Below the pieces are notes generated by a model that made no database searches, had not been told where the DNA came from, and was given only the letters and a program-made list of their open reading frames with translations. Below, piece after piece: positions 41,519 through 51,732 of a stretch of DNA of 64,000 bases. Numbering within the stretch: position 1 is the first letter of the stretch; each line of letters starts with the position of its first letter. The stretch is from positions 198,615-262,614 of the forward strand of contig NZ_JMIP02000025.1 in the NCBI RefSeq assembly GCF_000691505.1. Reading direction: 5' to 3'. This DNA comes from Halostagnicola sp. A56. GTDB taxonomy: Archaea > Halobacteriota > Halobacteria > Halobacteriales > Natrialbaceae. The position numbers and the translations under genes are program-made.

Positions 41519-42530
41519 ATGTATATTGAGAGGAGGTTGTTTTTGTTAGCGGTGACGTTGCTTGTTCCTTTGGCGCTATAACTGCTGTATCAGGGCATTA
41601 TGATACTCCATGGCAGGTTTTTGTTGGTGACTTAAATGAATCTGAACGTGGAGCACACAATGAGATTTGGTCGACTACATTTAATTGGGCACAATCGACA
41701 CACACTGCCGAAGATACAGACTCCATATACACCATAAATATCGAAAATACAAATGATGGAACGAATATTAATCCAGAAAATGTAGATGTTGACATCAAAG
41801 TCACAGAAGACACAGAACTTGTCACAGATACACTAACTACGTATAATGGCACAGAAATGGAATATGTCGCTGGGTTTGAGAACGTATCTATGGCTAGTGA
41901 TACTCCTGATGATGCAGATGCGTTTGAGAACACAGGAGATACTGACACAACCGAGCGGACGGACCTTGTGTTCAACATAGACCCTGACACAGAATACGAG
42001 AATGAAGATTATGCGATGTTGTATCACTACGATGATGCAGGTGCTGATTTCGGGTCCTCTCCAGATGGTACAAATCTAGAAGATGACTGGACAAATGTTG
42101 CTATCGAGGCTGAAGACCCTCACTCAGATGAAACATCTACTGTCCAACTATCGGGTGATGATGATAGAGGTCTGGCAGGGTGGATGGAACAATTCGAATC
42201 TGACCGTGCTGTAGCTGTCAATAATATCTCTGAAAGAGTCCCTGAGATTTACGACCAAATCAACGAGGGAGAAGTCCCACCATCTCAATATGAGTCACTT
42301 TCGGAGTTCGTCACAGATGGATATGGAACCGCAATGGGCGAAAACTATGCTGCTGACTTATACTTCGAAATGCGGACAGGTGCTAATGTCACTGACCCTG
42401 ACCAGCAGATGGAAATTGAAACCAGCAACAATGAAACATTGACTGGTGGATTAATACTTTCAGACACAGATAATGTTCCACGTATCCATGCTGATAACCC
42501 TACACCCTTAGGCGTCTCTATCAACATCTT
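41519..42530 (+). pseudogene. Secreted acidic protein with frameshift in the signal peptide and lost C-terminus
   Basis: ATG 41519 opens a signal peptide (MYIERRLFLLAVTLLVPLAL) that meets a stop at about 41579. The next frame, open from 41531, continues directly with AITAVSGHYDTPWQVFVGDL and runs over 300 residues of acidic, beta-rich sequence with Asn-X-Ser/Thr sites. One base added near 41570 joins them. C-terminal to about VPRIHADNPTPLGVSINIFG the sequence changes and ends before the next gene. The domain pattern faintly recalls envelope or spike proteins of haloarchaeal viruses; that is a guess. Confidence 0.6.
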
Positions 42531-42589
42531 CGGTAGATGTCTGCTAATATGGGAGAAAACATATTACGTACAATTCATTATCCAAGCGC

Positions 42590-42982
42590 ATGACTCGGCT
42601 CGACTCTCGGAGAGAATTGCTCTTGCGAGGGAGTGCGGCACTCACCACAGGACTGGCTGGATGTCTGTCGTCCGTGGACTCCAATTCATCATCCGCTGAC
42701 TGCGATCCAATGGATACTACTATCGTCAAAGCGACGCCGATCGACGGGCCCCCAGAAGAACAGAATTCGTCTGATATTATCTCATTCGCTGATTTGCCCA
42801 CGGAGGAGCAGGAAATCACTCAGACAGCCATCGAAGAAACAGAATATAGAAAGTGTTATTTCGATCTTCCGTCTGCTGAGCAGGATGCCGTAAGTTCGCT
42901 TGAAAGTCGTGGTTGCTACCTCAAACGTGGCGAAGAGTACTACGAGTTGAGCGGGGCGGTTCTGGACGACGCGATCTGCTAA
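42590..42982 (+). CDS. Tat lipoprotein
   Basis: 130 residues. MTRLDSRRELLLRGSAAL is a twin-arginine signal and TTGLAGC is a lipobox, so the mature protein is lipid-anchored outside the cell. The mature part has EEQEITQTAIEETEYRKCYF, shared with other small haloarchaeal lipoproteins. Complete. The 297 bases after it hold no gene. Confidence 0.7.
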   Translation: MTRLDSRRELLLRGSAALTTGLAGCLSSVDSNSSSADCDPMDTTIVKATPIDGPPEEQNSSDIISFADLPTEEQEITQTAIEETEYRKCYFDLPSAEQDAVSSLESRGCYLKRGEEYYELSGAVLDDAIC

Positions 42983-43279
42983 GGAGATAGAATTAACAGC
43001 ACAAAATTGCCATATATATCATATCTATGTCCGAGAACTCCGGTAGCGTCGGACAGGAGATCGTGAATCAGCGCTAAGTACAGAGGAAGGATGTAGCGCG
43101 ACGGATTGTGATCTCTACATCCCTTGTCAGAAACCACGTGCAAGATACAGAGATGAATTCAGCAAACCAACTTCGTTTGTTCCGAACAATTTGCGCTGAA
43201 CGGGTCATCAAATGGAGATACAAACTGAACAGATCAGAAAGCACTTGTCATAAGCTATCTGTGAACTAACGAATATAAA

Positions 43280-43487
43280 ATGAAATTAGACTTACGGACA
43301 GTTGGTCTCGCTTTTCTCGTTGTCGGGATGGTAATCTTCGCCGGCTGTGGCATGTCTACGGACTACTCCGGATCGGTCAGCGACCCAGCCACTGGTACAG
43401 TAATCACGAACGCAACGGTTGAAGTTGATAATCCGATGGATGGCGCACTCTGGACGGTTGAGTATGAGATTGGGGATAGCCGAAACA
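43280..43487 (+). pseudogene. Lipoprotein N-terminal fragment cut by 23S rRNA sequence
   Basis: Signal and lipobox are clear (LAFLVVGMVIFAGCGMSTD), then a beta domain begins (GTVITNATVEVDN). After about VEYEIGDSRNS the reading passes into antisense 23S rRNA, giving false codons up to 43516. About 70 residues are genuine. Confidence 0.65.
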
Positions 43488-44250
43488 GTACTGTCCGCTC
43501 GACTCCCCGCGCTTGAACACGGTGACCCTGGTGCAAAGCACTGCGGTCATATCGGTTTCCCTCCGCCTTCCCCGATGATCGGGTTAGACTCGTCGAACAG
43601 ACACACTCTCTGGTTCGTTTTTCAAAACGTACGACAGAACACCGGCTTCCAACACAGCTTACTACAGGTTCGCACCTGATTCATTATGTGTCGGACCTTT
43701 CGTGCCCTGTCGTTCTATCGCCAACTGATTTCACGCCCTATTGCACCTCCCTTCTTGGGGTGCTTTTCAGCGTTCGCTCACGCTACTTGTTCGCTATCGG
43801 TCTCAAGGAGTATTGAGTCTTTGCGGTCAATGCCCGCAACATTCACGAGGAATATCCAATCCCCGCTACTCTGGTACTGACACACACCGTACTCACCTAC
43901 AGTACGGGACTATCACCCTGTCTCGTACTCCATTCCAGGAGATTTCTCGTAGATTGTCTGGTGCTGAAAGTCAGCCCGAACACCACATTGCCCGTGAGGG
44001 CTTCGGTTTGGACTGTGTCGGGTTCACTCGCCGTTACTAACGACATCGCGAGTTGCTTTCTTTTCCTGTCGATACTAAGATGTTTCAATTCTCGACGTTC
44101 CCCATTGCGCGAAGCAATTGCGGTGGGGATTCCCATTCGGAAATCCTACGTTCTTCCCCTCCGTGCGGGTCCCGTAGCTTATCGCAGCTTGGCACGTCCT
44201 TCTTCAGACTTCTCTCGAGGAAACACGTCTACGATGTACAGTGGACGAGT
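43488..44250 (-). rRNA. 23S rRNA, 5' fragment (about first 800 nucleotides)
   Basis: On the minus strand the region carries GAAGGACGTGCCAAGCTGCG and GATTTCCGAATGGGAATCCC, then GAAACATCTTAGTA, GTTAGTAACGGCGAGTGAA, AGACCGATAGCGAACAAGTA, GAAAGGTCC and GTACGTTTTGAAAAACGA, in the order of 23S domains I and II. It ends at GGGGAGTC, about E. coli 780-800. The first 60 nucleotides look atypical for haloarchaea, so the 5' end is approximate. It points opposite to the 3' fragment at 19.8 kb. Confidence 0.9.
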
Positions 44251-44388
44251 GCTCATTGTTTTCGACCCTTTAATCGGAATATCGGAATATTGCGATAAAT
44301 AGATTTCGACCGCCCAAGGTACAGATCACAGAACATCAAACCACATCAAATAATCTATACAAATCTCTGGTGGTACTCCTGGGATATT

Positions 44389-44742
44389 CTATAGTTTGTC
44401 TCGGACGAAGCGGGCAAATTCCTTGATTGTCTCTTCGTCTCGCTGATAATACGTCCACTGACCGATGCGCTGTGAGGTGATGAGTCCTGCATCTTCCAGT
44501 TTCGAAAGATACTGGGACGTCGTCGATTGCGAAACTTCCAACTTTCGTCGGATGGAATCAACACAGACGCCGACTTCCTCGATGTCCTCTTCCTGTTGCG
44601 GTGGGAAGTGCCGTGTTGGCTCCGTCAACCACTGTAAGATTCGTAGTCGATTCTCGTTGGAAAGCGTCTTGAAGATCCGTATTGGCTCCACAATAGTAAA
44701 TCGGTATTTCGCTACATTACGATTTCGACAAGGATCTCCCAC
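44389..44742 (-). CDS. ArsR-family transcriptional regulator
   Basis: 117 residues. EPIRIFKTLSNENRLRILQW is the ArsR opening helix, and SIRRKLEVSQSTTSQYLSKL is the recognition helix with DAGLITSQRIGQWTYYQ as the wing. A single Cys (GVCVDS) is present but no known metal motif. Probably a stand-alone repressor. The start may be the internal residue near VAKYRF; ATG 44742 was used. Confidence 0.8.
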   Translation of the reverse strand: MGDPCRNRNVAKYRFTIVEPIRIFKTLSNENRLRILQWLTEPTRHFPPQQEEDIEEVGVCVDSIRRKLEVSQSTTSQYLSKLEDAGLITSQRIGQWTYYQRDEETIKEFARFVRDKL

Positions 44743-45492
44743 ATTCGATAGTCGATATAACGGGGATTAGCTGAAAGAAACGAAGTCGTCGTACTGATTA
44801 CACCCTCTGTACTTAGCGGTCGAGTGCCAAGGATTGTTGGCTATTGAAAATTCAATATAGCCCTTAGAATATGCTCTCTATCCTGTTTGGCTATATTTAG
44901 AGTTATAAGAAGAAGTTAGCATCATGGTGGGCTACTTAAAAGCATCTTCTATAGCGATTTGTTTAGTCATCAGATATGTTTCACTCTAATCAAACAGAAG
45001 TCGGCTAGTTACATCCATCCTGCATAGCCACGTTCAAAATTTAGCTCAGGAGTTGATTTCGCAACCCGGCGTGCATGAGAAATCCACCTGCCTGACCTCA
45101 GTTGTGCACTTGTAATTTCACTCATAGTGCATTTAATATATATGAGATTAAAGAACTAATATCTATCCCAATCAGGAATGTAATATTAACTAACAGGGGA
45201 ACTCGGATGACATCGTGTAGAAAACTAAAACGGACGTGATAGCGGGATAGCGTGTCTAATACGCTCCCGCATGTGAGTAGAAAATGTTCGAAACAATTTG
45301 AACCGTATCAATCTCATCTATTACTTTTCACATCACCTCAAGATGAAATATGTCACCATTCCCTAAAGGGCTTGTCACGATACGAAATCAGGTAGTGTTG
45401 AATACAATCTGTTGGTAAGTGAGTCTGGGAGGTCGTTGGAGACCTCTTAGGAAACTCGTGAACTGTTGGTAAGAAAACTCGGGAGACACATT
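44743..45492. other. Long AT-rich gap with one micro-ORF
   Basis: Apart from the 38-codon frame at 45009-45125 nothing here looks coding. The stretch 45360-45480 has two copies of a short motif (CTGTTGGTAAG near 45410 and 45467). Confidence 0.3.
45009..45125 (-). CDS. Possible 38-residue basic protein
   Basis: ATG 45125 follows a good TATA-like TATATATTAAA about 10-20 bases upstream on the minus strand. The product starts MSEITSAQLRSGRWISHARR and ends ERGYAGWM. It is basic and Trp-containing, unlike random AT-rich frames, but has no neighbour or homologue support here. Confidence 0.3.
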   Translation of the reverse strand: MSEITSAQLRSGRWISHARRVAKSTPELNFERGYAGWM

Positions 45493-45930
45493 CTAGGAGT
45501 CAACTGAAGAAAGAAGATTCAATTCAAACTCATGCCCATTATCCACGAAGTCATTCCAAGTCAAATCCCACACAAAACGTTGTTCAGGTGTATCTTTTCT
45601 TGCTGACCACTCAGCATATTCTATATGAATACACGGGTCGCCGTAATCGCCATTCCAATAATCACACGAACACTCTATCGCAATATTAGACCCATAGACT
45701 CGCTTCACAGTGAACTTCTTAGGATTGCTTGGCTTTCCGAAATTGAACACTCTATACCTCTTTACTCCCTTATTCCATGTTTTCGTATCTTCACTTTCCA
45801 CTGCTTCCTTACGCATGTATCCTCTATGGCCTAAACTGGACTCAAAATCAAACTCCACTTCTTCAGATGGGATTTTTCCCATAGCCTCGAGCTTCGCTTG
45901 TTCCTTCAGTTTCTCCTTATTGTCATTCAT
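45493..45930 (-). CDS. SWIM zinc-finger protein
   Basis: 145 residues. The motif CSCDYWNGDYGDPCIHIEYA gives the CxCx(n)CxH pattern of SWIM fingers, which bind DNA or protein. The N-terminus is charged (KEKLKEQAKLEAMGKIP). In haloarchaea SWIM proteins are often stand-alone genes in accessory DNA. Complete. Confidence 0.7.
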   Translation of the reverse strand: MNDNKEKLKEQAKLEAMGKIPSEEVEFDFESSLGHRGYMRKEAVESEDTKTWNKGVKRYRVFNFGKPSNPKKFTVKRVYGSNIAIECSCDYWNGDYGDPCIHIEYAEWSARKDTPEQRFVWDLTWNDFVDNGHEFELNLLSSVDS

Positions 45931-46554
45931 ATCTTATGTTATTGATCTGGGTTGGACCTACATAGTGGCACTGCGAATGGGTCCAATTGTTTCGCCAGTA
46001 GAGATTCGGTAGAAATTGAAGCCAGAATTATCCAAGAGTAGTGCATCGCGCCATCTGACATAGAGTTGAAAGTCGCCGACGCCTAGCGATTTACCAGATC
46101 CAAAGACCCTATAAACCAGGGAGATTTCTTAGGGCACTTGAGAAGTTAGAGGCTGAGAGGTAGAACGCGGCCATTGCGGATTTGAGTCTCTGTTAAAATT
46201 CCCTTCACGTCTTGCGATTTCGTATAGCCGGAAGTTTCAGCTGATTTGCTTGTGAACGGCTAAAAGAACCAGTCTCCCGAATATCTGTGACGAAAGGTTT
46301 CAACAAGGCCGGATGCTGGAAAGGTGGTTGACTTCGGCGTTGCAATGCTCGACTTCTCGAGGGACGAACCGGCCCAGAGAACGTGAGAATCTCGGATTAT
46401 CTGTTTCTGACAGACTGCTTTTCAGATATGAGACAAAATATTGAGCGGGTTACTTCCGGAATGTAGCTATTTCATCTTCTTCCCACCGTGATTCTTGCGC
46501 CGTACTGTGATTGCTTTCGGTACACCAGTTGTTTCCTAGATGAATCCGGGTTTC
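45931..46554. other. Gap of about 620 bases, no supported gene
   Basis: Mixed composition. A short stretch near 46340-46390 (FGVAMLDFSRDEPAQRT in one forward frame) could be a transposase or other remnant but is too short to assign. Confidence 0.25.
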
Positions 46555-46665
46555 CTATTCGATTGGCGTATATTCTGGAATCTTCGTTTCGAACAATCGC
46601 TGAAGCGCAGTCCACAGTATCTCCGTCGGGACCGATTTTGCGAATTCCGAACGTAGGTGATCTGC

Positions 46666-46830
46666 TTCGATGTCCGCCACAGTCCCGTCCGGAACGGAGC
46701 CAACAATTTCTCGGTTCGCGGGATTTTCCACTTCAAACCGCTCGCCACTCGTACTCTCGACAAACTTGCCGTCAATGAACAAGTCCTGTTTGTAGATCGT
46801 GCTGTCTTCGGTTCGTACCTTATCAGGCAT
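46666..46830 (-). pseudogene. Aldehyde dehydrogenase N-terminal fragment
   Basis: From ATG 46830, about 55 residues match the start of NAD(P)-dependent aldehyde dehydrogenases: LFIDGKFVESTSGERFEVEN and PANREIVGSVPDGTVADI. After that the sequence changes (DHLRSEFAKSV). More than 400 residues, including the catalytic Cys and Glu, are missing. Confidence 0.75.
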
Positions 46831-46917
46831 AGCAGGGTATTTCACCTACATGTCTAAATAATTTTGCGTGTCGGGAGTCATTGTTCTGATTAGCTGATTC
46901 CCGAGGAACATGGTGAT

Positions 46918-47085
46918 TTATAACCATGCTTGGACGAAGTCAGTGGGACCGACGAGGGTGTCGGAGAGTGCAGCGTTGAGCCAGGATACACCATCAACCA
47001 GGAACATGGTGTTTTCGACGCGATGTTTCTCGCTGAGTTGCTTGATAAACTGCTTTGTTAAGACTGGTATTCAGATATTGATTTT
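46918..47085 (-). mobile_element. IS6-family transposase fragment
   Basis: On the minus strand KQLSEKHRVENTMFLVDGVS precedes WLNAALSD, matching the central catalytic part of haloarchaeal IS6 (ISH14/ISH15-type) transposases, in which the second Asp lies in LVDG. Only about 45 residues are left and no terminal repeats are visible. From 47091 to 47554 there is no supported gene. Confidence 0.5.
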
Positions 47086-47580
47086 CCATCAGACAGGTGT
47101 CATTAGTATTGGGATTGGTGGGAGCATACAGCCAGTAGCACTGATCGTCAAATTAAATCTCCTCCTCATCAACTTCAACGTGAGTCGGATCCTCCCAAGA
47201 TTGACCTATGAGCCAGTTTCTGTGTCAAATCGTGGATGATGAGCGGGTACGTTCGACACAGAACAAAGCGAGGACAGAGACAGTATGGAGGTGGATCCAA
47301 TTTCCTCGTGGTCCAGTTATCAGTTAGAACCCCCATGAAATCAAATCCGAAACGATCGTTATTTCCGTTGTAGCGGGCGGTTTCTGGCACAAACGTCCAG
47401 ATTTTAATCGATCTCACCCACTATATGTTATAATACTGATGCTTTAGATATGCACTTATTGCAACGGTCGCAAGTCAGTTAGGCGTATTTTAGATTTATT
47501 TCAATCTCGTTCGCCGCCTCCAAGACTAATGAGGAAAGTTCCTCCTCCAACCTTAATGTCAGTTTCAATTGTGGCAGGTC

Positions 47581-48048
47581 TCAGAAGGGCTGCACACAAC
47601 TGGAGAAGTCAAATCCCATCTGACTTCCAATGTTGTCGATGAGTTCGGGTGAGATGAGCGCGAGAACGATAATCCCAAACCCGAGCCCCGACATCACCAG
47701 CCGCTCTTTGGCGTTGTTCTTTTTCTCAGGGTTGCCACCCGCACGCATGTACGAGAGACCTGCTCGACAGACGTAGAAGCCTGTCGCGGGGAGTCCAAGA
47801 CCGGCGATTGCACCGAAGACAATGGTGATCCCCGTTTCGACGCCAGTTCCGCAATAAACATCGCCGACATCTGACTGGGCAGTCGCCGAGCCAGTGACGA
47901 CTAGCATAAAGATTAGCCAGACAGCGATTGAGAGGAACTGTGATGAAACGCGGGTGCACAGTTGTTGAGTACGAGTCAGTACTGACGCTGACTCATCGGG
48001 GTGGTTAGCAGGGCGATCAGACGGACTGTCGGAGGAGTTGGTACTCAT
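47581..48048 (-). CDS. VirB2/TrbC-like membrane protein, copy 2
   Basis: About 155 residues from ATG 48048. From GSATAQSDVGDVYCGTGVET to the C-terminus it is nearly the same as copy 1, with one visible change near the end (CVQPF against CVRPF). Most changes are in the first 60 residues, before and within the signal-like helix. Many base differences in the core are silent, which argues that this copy has been under selection. Confidence 0.65.
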   Translation of the reverse strand: MSTNSSDSPSDRPANHPDESASVLTRTQQLCTRVSSQFLSIAVWLIFMLVVTGSATAQSDVGDVYCGTGVETGITIVFGAIAGLGLPATGFYVCRAGLSYMRAGGNPEKKNNAKERLVMSGLGFGIIVLALISPELIDNIGSQMGFDFSSCVQPF

Positions 48049-48049
48049 G

Positions 48050-48238
48050 CTAGTGATGATTTCTAAGCAAATTGTTGTCGCGTCGCTCGAGGTCTCGGTG
48101 GCCAATATCGTGCGGGATCACCCACCTAGGCAGCGTTTCAGGAGCAATACCGAATGCATTGCTGCTGGCCACCCACAGCAAACCCAACACGCCGGTGACC
48201 ATAATTGAAACAAGTTTGTTAACGGTATTTCGAATCAT
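48050..48238 (-). CDS. Conserved 62-residue protein, copy 2
   Basis: Starts MIRNTVNKLVSIM, with a helix (VTGVLGLLWVASSNAFGI) and RWVIPHDIGHRDLERRDNNL. It has the same length as copy 1 and ends two bases before the pilin-like start. Changes such as Met to Val in WMIPHDIGH against WVIPHDIGH are conservative. Confidence 0.6.
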   Translation of the reverse strand: MIRNTVNKLVSIMVTGVLGLLWVASSNAFGIAPETLPRWVIPHDIGHRDLERRDNNLLRNHH

Positions 48239-48510
48239 TATTTCTATTTTAACTTTTCAATAGAAATTACTCGTCATCTGAGACACATAATAGTTTCCAT
48301 TAGAGATAGCTATTGAACATAAAAATACATTGCAGATACTAACAGACATGACTGCATAACTGGGGAAGGATACAGATTGATGATCAGGCTATGATAAAGA
48401 CACCTGAAGGTTGGCGAGAAACCAACCCATCTATCTTAGCGGACTGATAGTAGGGCACCTGGAGTCGCAAACGGAACTCTCAAGAAAGCTGGCTGAATTG
48501 TAAAAACAAT

Positions 48511-49278
48511 CGATCCGTGCGACCAGTCGTGCAGTACCTGCTACTACTGGAACCAGCTAATCTGAACAATCCCGCGTTTTTACTTCCAAGATCCATCAAA
48601 CTCTGTTGCGGAGCAACCACTGAGCAAGTCTATGAGAAAGTGGTCAAACTAGTTCTACAACCTTCTCGCATTATAAACCGCACTAATTAACCGGCACTCA
48701 TCTTGATCTTATCAAAAACTCCTGAGGCTTTAAATATGGTCTTACAATCATATGGGTGTATATTTCTGGGAAAACAAAATGCATAGCAAATTAGTGCTTA
48801 AACCGCTGGCGGATATTAGAACTTAGCTGTGGATCAATTGAGTATATCAAACCTCCTTCGGGCATACCAAGGAGACAAAAGAATACATACCGATATCCGG
48901 AGTTTTACACATCTTCCCAGAAATGTATCCAGAACTAGGCTAACTTCATGCGAGGTATAATCTATCTAATTATGATACAGTACTATGCATCTGTGGAATA
49001 ATATGCTGTTTAAGCGCTAATATAATCATGCAACCTGGGAACCATCTAACTCTGAATAATGAAATATATTGATAAATATTGATATATACAAATCGTGTAA
49101 CTACCCGGTTTAATTCGACTACTTGATCATTGGTTGTTTTACGTTCAACTCATAACTTCATTGTCGTTATCTATCTCTGTTCTCCTGTATACAGATTCAC
49201 ATGCAGTGTTTAATTTTCTGGCTACCTGTTCGCAAGAGACGAATAACAGTTATTTGTTTACGAATTCTAAACCATGAT
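48511..49278. other. Long AT-rich gap without genes
   Basis: About 770 bases of strongly AT-rich sequence. I find no open frame with haloarchaeal character and no RNA. Confidence 0.35.
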
Positions 49279-49354
49279 ATGGAATCCTCAGACAATGAGA
49301 ATAGGACGCATGTTAAGACTGTTCGTACCACGTTTAGAATTCTCGAGGCACTGA
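49279..49354 (+). pseudogene. IclR-family regulator, N-terminal 25 residues
   Basis: MESSDNENRTHVKTVRTTF followed by RILEALKS is the usual opening of haloarchaeal IclR regulators (the first recognition helices). It then passes without a break into the coiled-coil fragment in another frame near 49354, so the HTH and the ligand domain are missing. Confidence 0.55.
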
Positions 49355-50288
49355 AATCGCTTTCGAGGATCTCGAGGACGAACTCGAGGCCGCCCAGGCG
49401 GAACTCGACGAGGCCAACGTCGATGTCGAAGAACGCCGGGAAGAACAGTCCGAACTCGAGACCAAACTCGACGAACTCCGCGACACCCGCTCGGAACTCG
49501 AGCGCACACGGGATCGGATCGAGACCGAACGCGAGAGCATCGACGCCCTCGAGGACGAACGCGAGGAGGTCCAACAAAAACTCGAGTCGCTATCGGCCGG
49601 CGACGACGCCGACGTGAGCCGCCTGGAAGCCGAGATCGAAACCCTGCAGGAGGAGAAGGCAGCGCTCTCGAAGGAAATCTCCCAGCTTCAGAGTACCATC
49701 CAGTTCAACGAACAACTGCTCGAGGAGCCCGACTCCGTACTCGTCGACGCGAACGAGTCGGTCGACGACGGTGGCGACGACGGGGCGATCACTGATCAGT
49801 TGCTCGACGATTCGGAGACGGTCACCTGCTGGACCTGCGGCTCCTCAGTTGCTCGCGAGCAGATCGAGACGACGATCGAACAGCTTCGGGACGCGCGCGA
49901 GGATCGCATTCAGGAGCGAACCGAGATCAACAGCGACCTCGAGGAGCGCCGGGAGACCGTCTCGACCATCAACGAGAGCCGAAGCGAGTACAAGCGGACC
50001 CAGCGTCGCCTCGACTCGATCGACGACGAAATCGACTCCCGCAGCGAGACGATCGACGATCTGACCGACGAGCGGGAGGCGCTCACCAACGAGATCGACG
50101 CCCTCGAGACCGAAATCGACGAGCTCGAGACCGAAGACTACAGCGGCGTGCTCGACCAGCACAAGGAGGTCAACCAGCTCGAGTTCAAACTCGAGCGCAA
50201 AGAGCGCGAGCGCGACGAGATCGACGACGAGATCAGCTCGATCGAAGAGCGCCTCGAGAACCGCGAGGACCTCAAAGGCGGGTGGTAA
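49355..50288 (+). pseudogene. SMC/Rad50-related coiled-coil protein, central fragment with zinc hook
   Basis: About 310 residues of nearly unbroken charged coiled coil (DELEAAQAELDEANVDVEER and on), interrupted by TVTCWTCGSSVAREQIETTI, a Rad50-like CxxC hook. This is the pattern of the haloarchaeal archaea-specific SMC-related proteins. Neither ATPase half is present, and there is no native start (the GTG at 49614 is internal). The stop at 50286 comes just past ERLENREDLKGGW at a seam. GC content and codon use are far higher than in the flanks. Confidence 0.7.
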
Positions 50289-50430
50289 TCCAACCTGCAA
50301 CAAGCGAGAGTTCCACAGCGTTTGATCGGGCTGCTCGAGTAACTCTCATTTTGGCTCTGGTGAATCGCTGGACAGCGTCGTCTTCGACCGTCAGAACTAG
50401 GAGTGTGAAGCGGGAAATCGCCGATGCTCT

Positions 50431-51155
50431 ATGTCGAAGATCTCCCGCTTCACGAGCAAAGTCGTTCAGTTAGCTAAAAACGCTGTTGGTGGTCGAGGCG
50501 AAGTCGCCGCCCCCGAAGGGGGTGGCGGCTTCGCCGAGTATGCGGTTGTGTCGCTGCACTGTCTGCGGGTTTACTTGGAGAAGTCGTACCGAGAAGCATT
50601 GGATCTGCTGAGCGAGATGCCACATATTCTTGGGGAGATCGGCCTCGAACCGGCCGATCTCCCTGATCACTCGACGCTAGTCAAGTGGTTTGACAGAATC
50701 AAGACAGCACTCTGGCGAGTGCTGCTGCGCCTGTCGGCGCAGCTGCACGACCCGTGCGGCCACGCCGCCATCGACGCGACGTTTTTCGACCGCGAAAACG
50801 CTAGCAAGCACTACTGCCGTCGGACGAATTACCGCGTCCAGACGCTCAAAGCAACAGCGCTCGTCGACACAGAAAGCCACGCGATTCTGGACGTTCACTG
50901 TACGACCGAGAAACGTCACGACACACAGCTCGGCTGGCAGGTCGCCCGCCGCAACGCGGGCGACCTCGCCAGCCTCGCTGCCGACAAAGGCTACGATTGG
51001 ATGGATTTGCGCGAAAACCTCCGCGAAAACGGCGTGAGACCGTTGATTAAACATCGGGAGTTCCGGCCCATCGATCACGCGCACAACGCGCGGATCGATG
51101 GGCCTCGCTACCGGCAACGAGCGATGTGTGAGACCGTCTTCTCCATCTTCGACTA
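50431..51155 (+). mobile_element. IS5-family transposase, C-terminally truncated
   Basis: About 240 residues. The N-terminal part (VVQLAKNAVGG, CLRVYLEKSYREALDLL) precedes the DDE core: D in AAIDATFFDR, D in LAADKGYDWMDL and E in RAMCETVFS. Homology ends one residue block after that (IFDY), and the last 30-40 residues and right end are lost at about 51155, where an antisense gene fragment begins. The left end must lie in 50290-50430 but no clear terminal repeat was found. Confidence 0.85.
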
Positions 51156-51732
51156 CTGGATGATATTGGATGATGTCATTGACAATACTATTGGAGACAT
51201 AATCAACATCCGTATTCAATTGATTGATTATGTAATAATCTTTGGCGAAATCGCCGTAGGAGGGTGTAGGTTTCCAGCCAGTTCCAGATGTAATATTTGA
51301 CGGGGCAAGGTTAAAAGCTACTTCACCACTATAATCATAATTTGCAAAAGGAGCGATTGATTTGACTATTTCTCGCCACCTATCCTTTAAACTTCTATAG
51401 CTTTGTTTATATTCAACGTCAATAGATATATAAAATTCATCGTTCCGTAGATCGTTCTTTATTTCATCAAAATATTTTTCGGTGTTAGTTTTATTGGATA
51501 TGAAGTTTACAAACTCCAAGTTTTGCATATTTTTTGGACATAGAAAAGGGTGCAAGAACCAGATTTCATCATATAATAACATTAGAGCAAGTGGTGATTC
51601 TATAATTGGATTTGGAATGGGGTAAAATTCATCCTCTGGATATCCATATTCAGTGTCATTTAAAACACATTTGTAATCATATGCGATTGGGCTGCTTAAC
51701 CCTACATACGCTATACTTCGATCACTCGGCAT
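51150..51732 (-). pseudogene. Hypothetical protein, N-terminal part
   Basis: From ATG 51732 (MPSDRSIAYVGLSSPIAYD) about 194 residues of AT-rich coding sequence, for example LALMLLYDEIWFLHPFLC, then a break at the IS5 fragment. Beyond about 51150 the frame is the antisense of the transposase. Function unknown. It could be an accessory or defence gene, but no motif shows this. Confidence 0.6.

Larger units (their letters stand above)
47555..48510. repeat. About 930-base diverged repeat, copy 2
   Basis: Second copy of the block at 31180-32130, same orientation. Differences concentrate in the N-terminal part of the pilin-like gene, the small gene and the non-coding upstream part. The membrane core of the pilin-like protein is almost unchanged, as expected under selection. 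The secreted-protein gene that follows copy 1 is absent here. Confidence 0.8.

Noticed and set aside
43680..44302. Forward frames at 43.7-44.3 kb
   Set aside because: They are antisense of the 23S 5' fragment.
50690..51037. Forward frame within the IS5 transposase
   Set aside because: Alternate frame of the transposase with Arg/Thr-rich composition and no motif.
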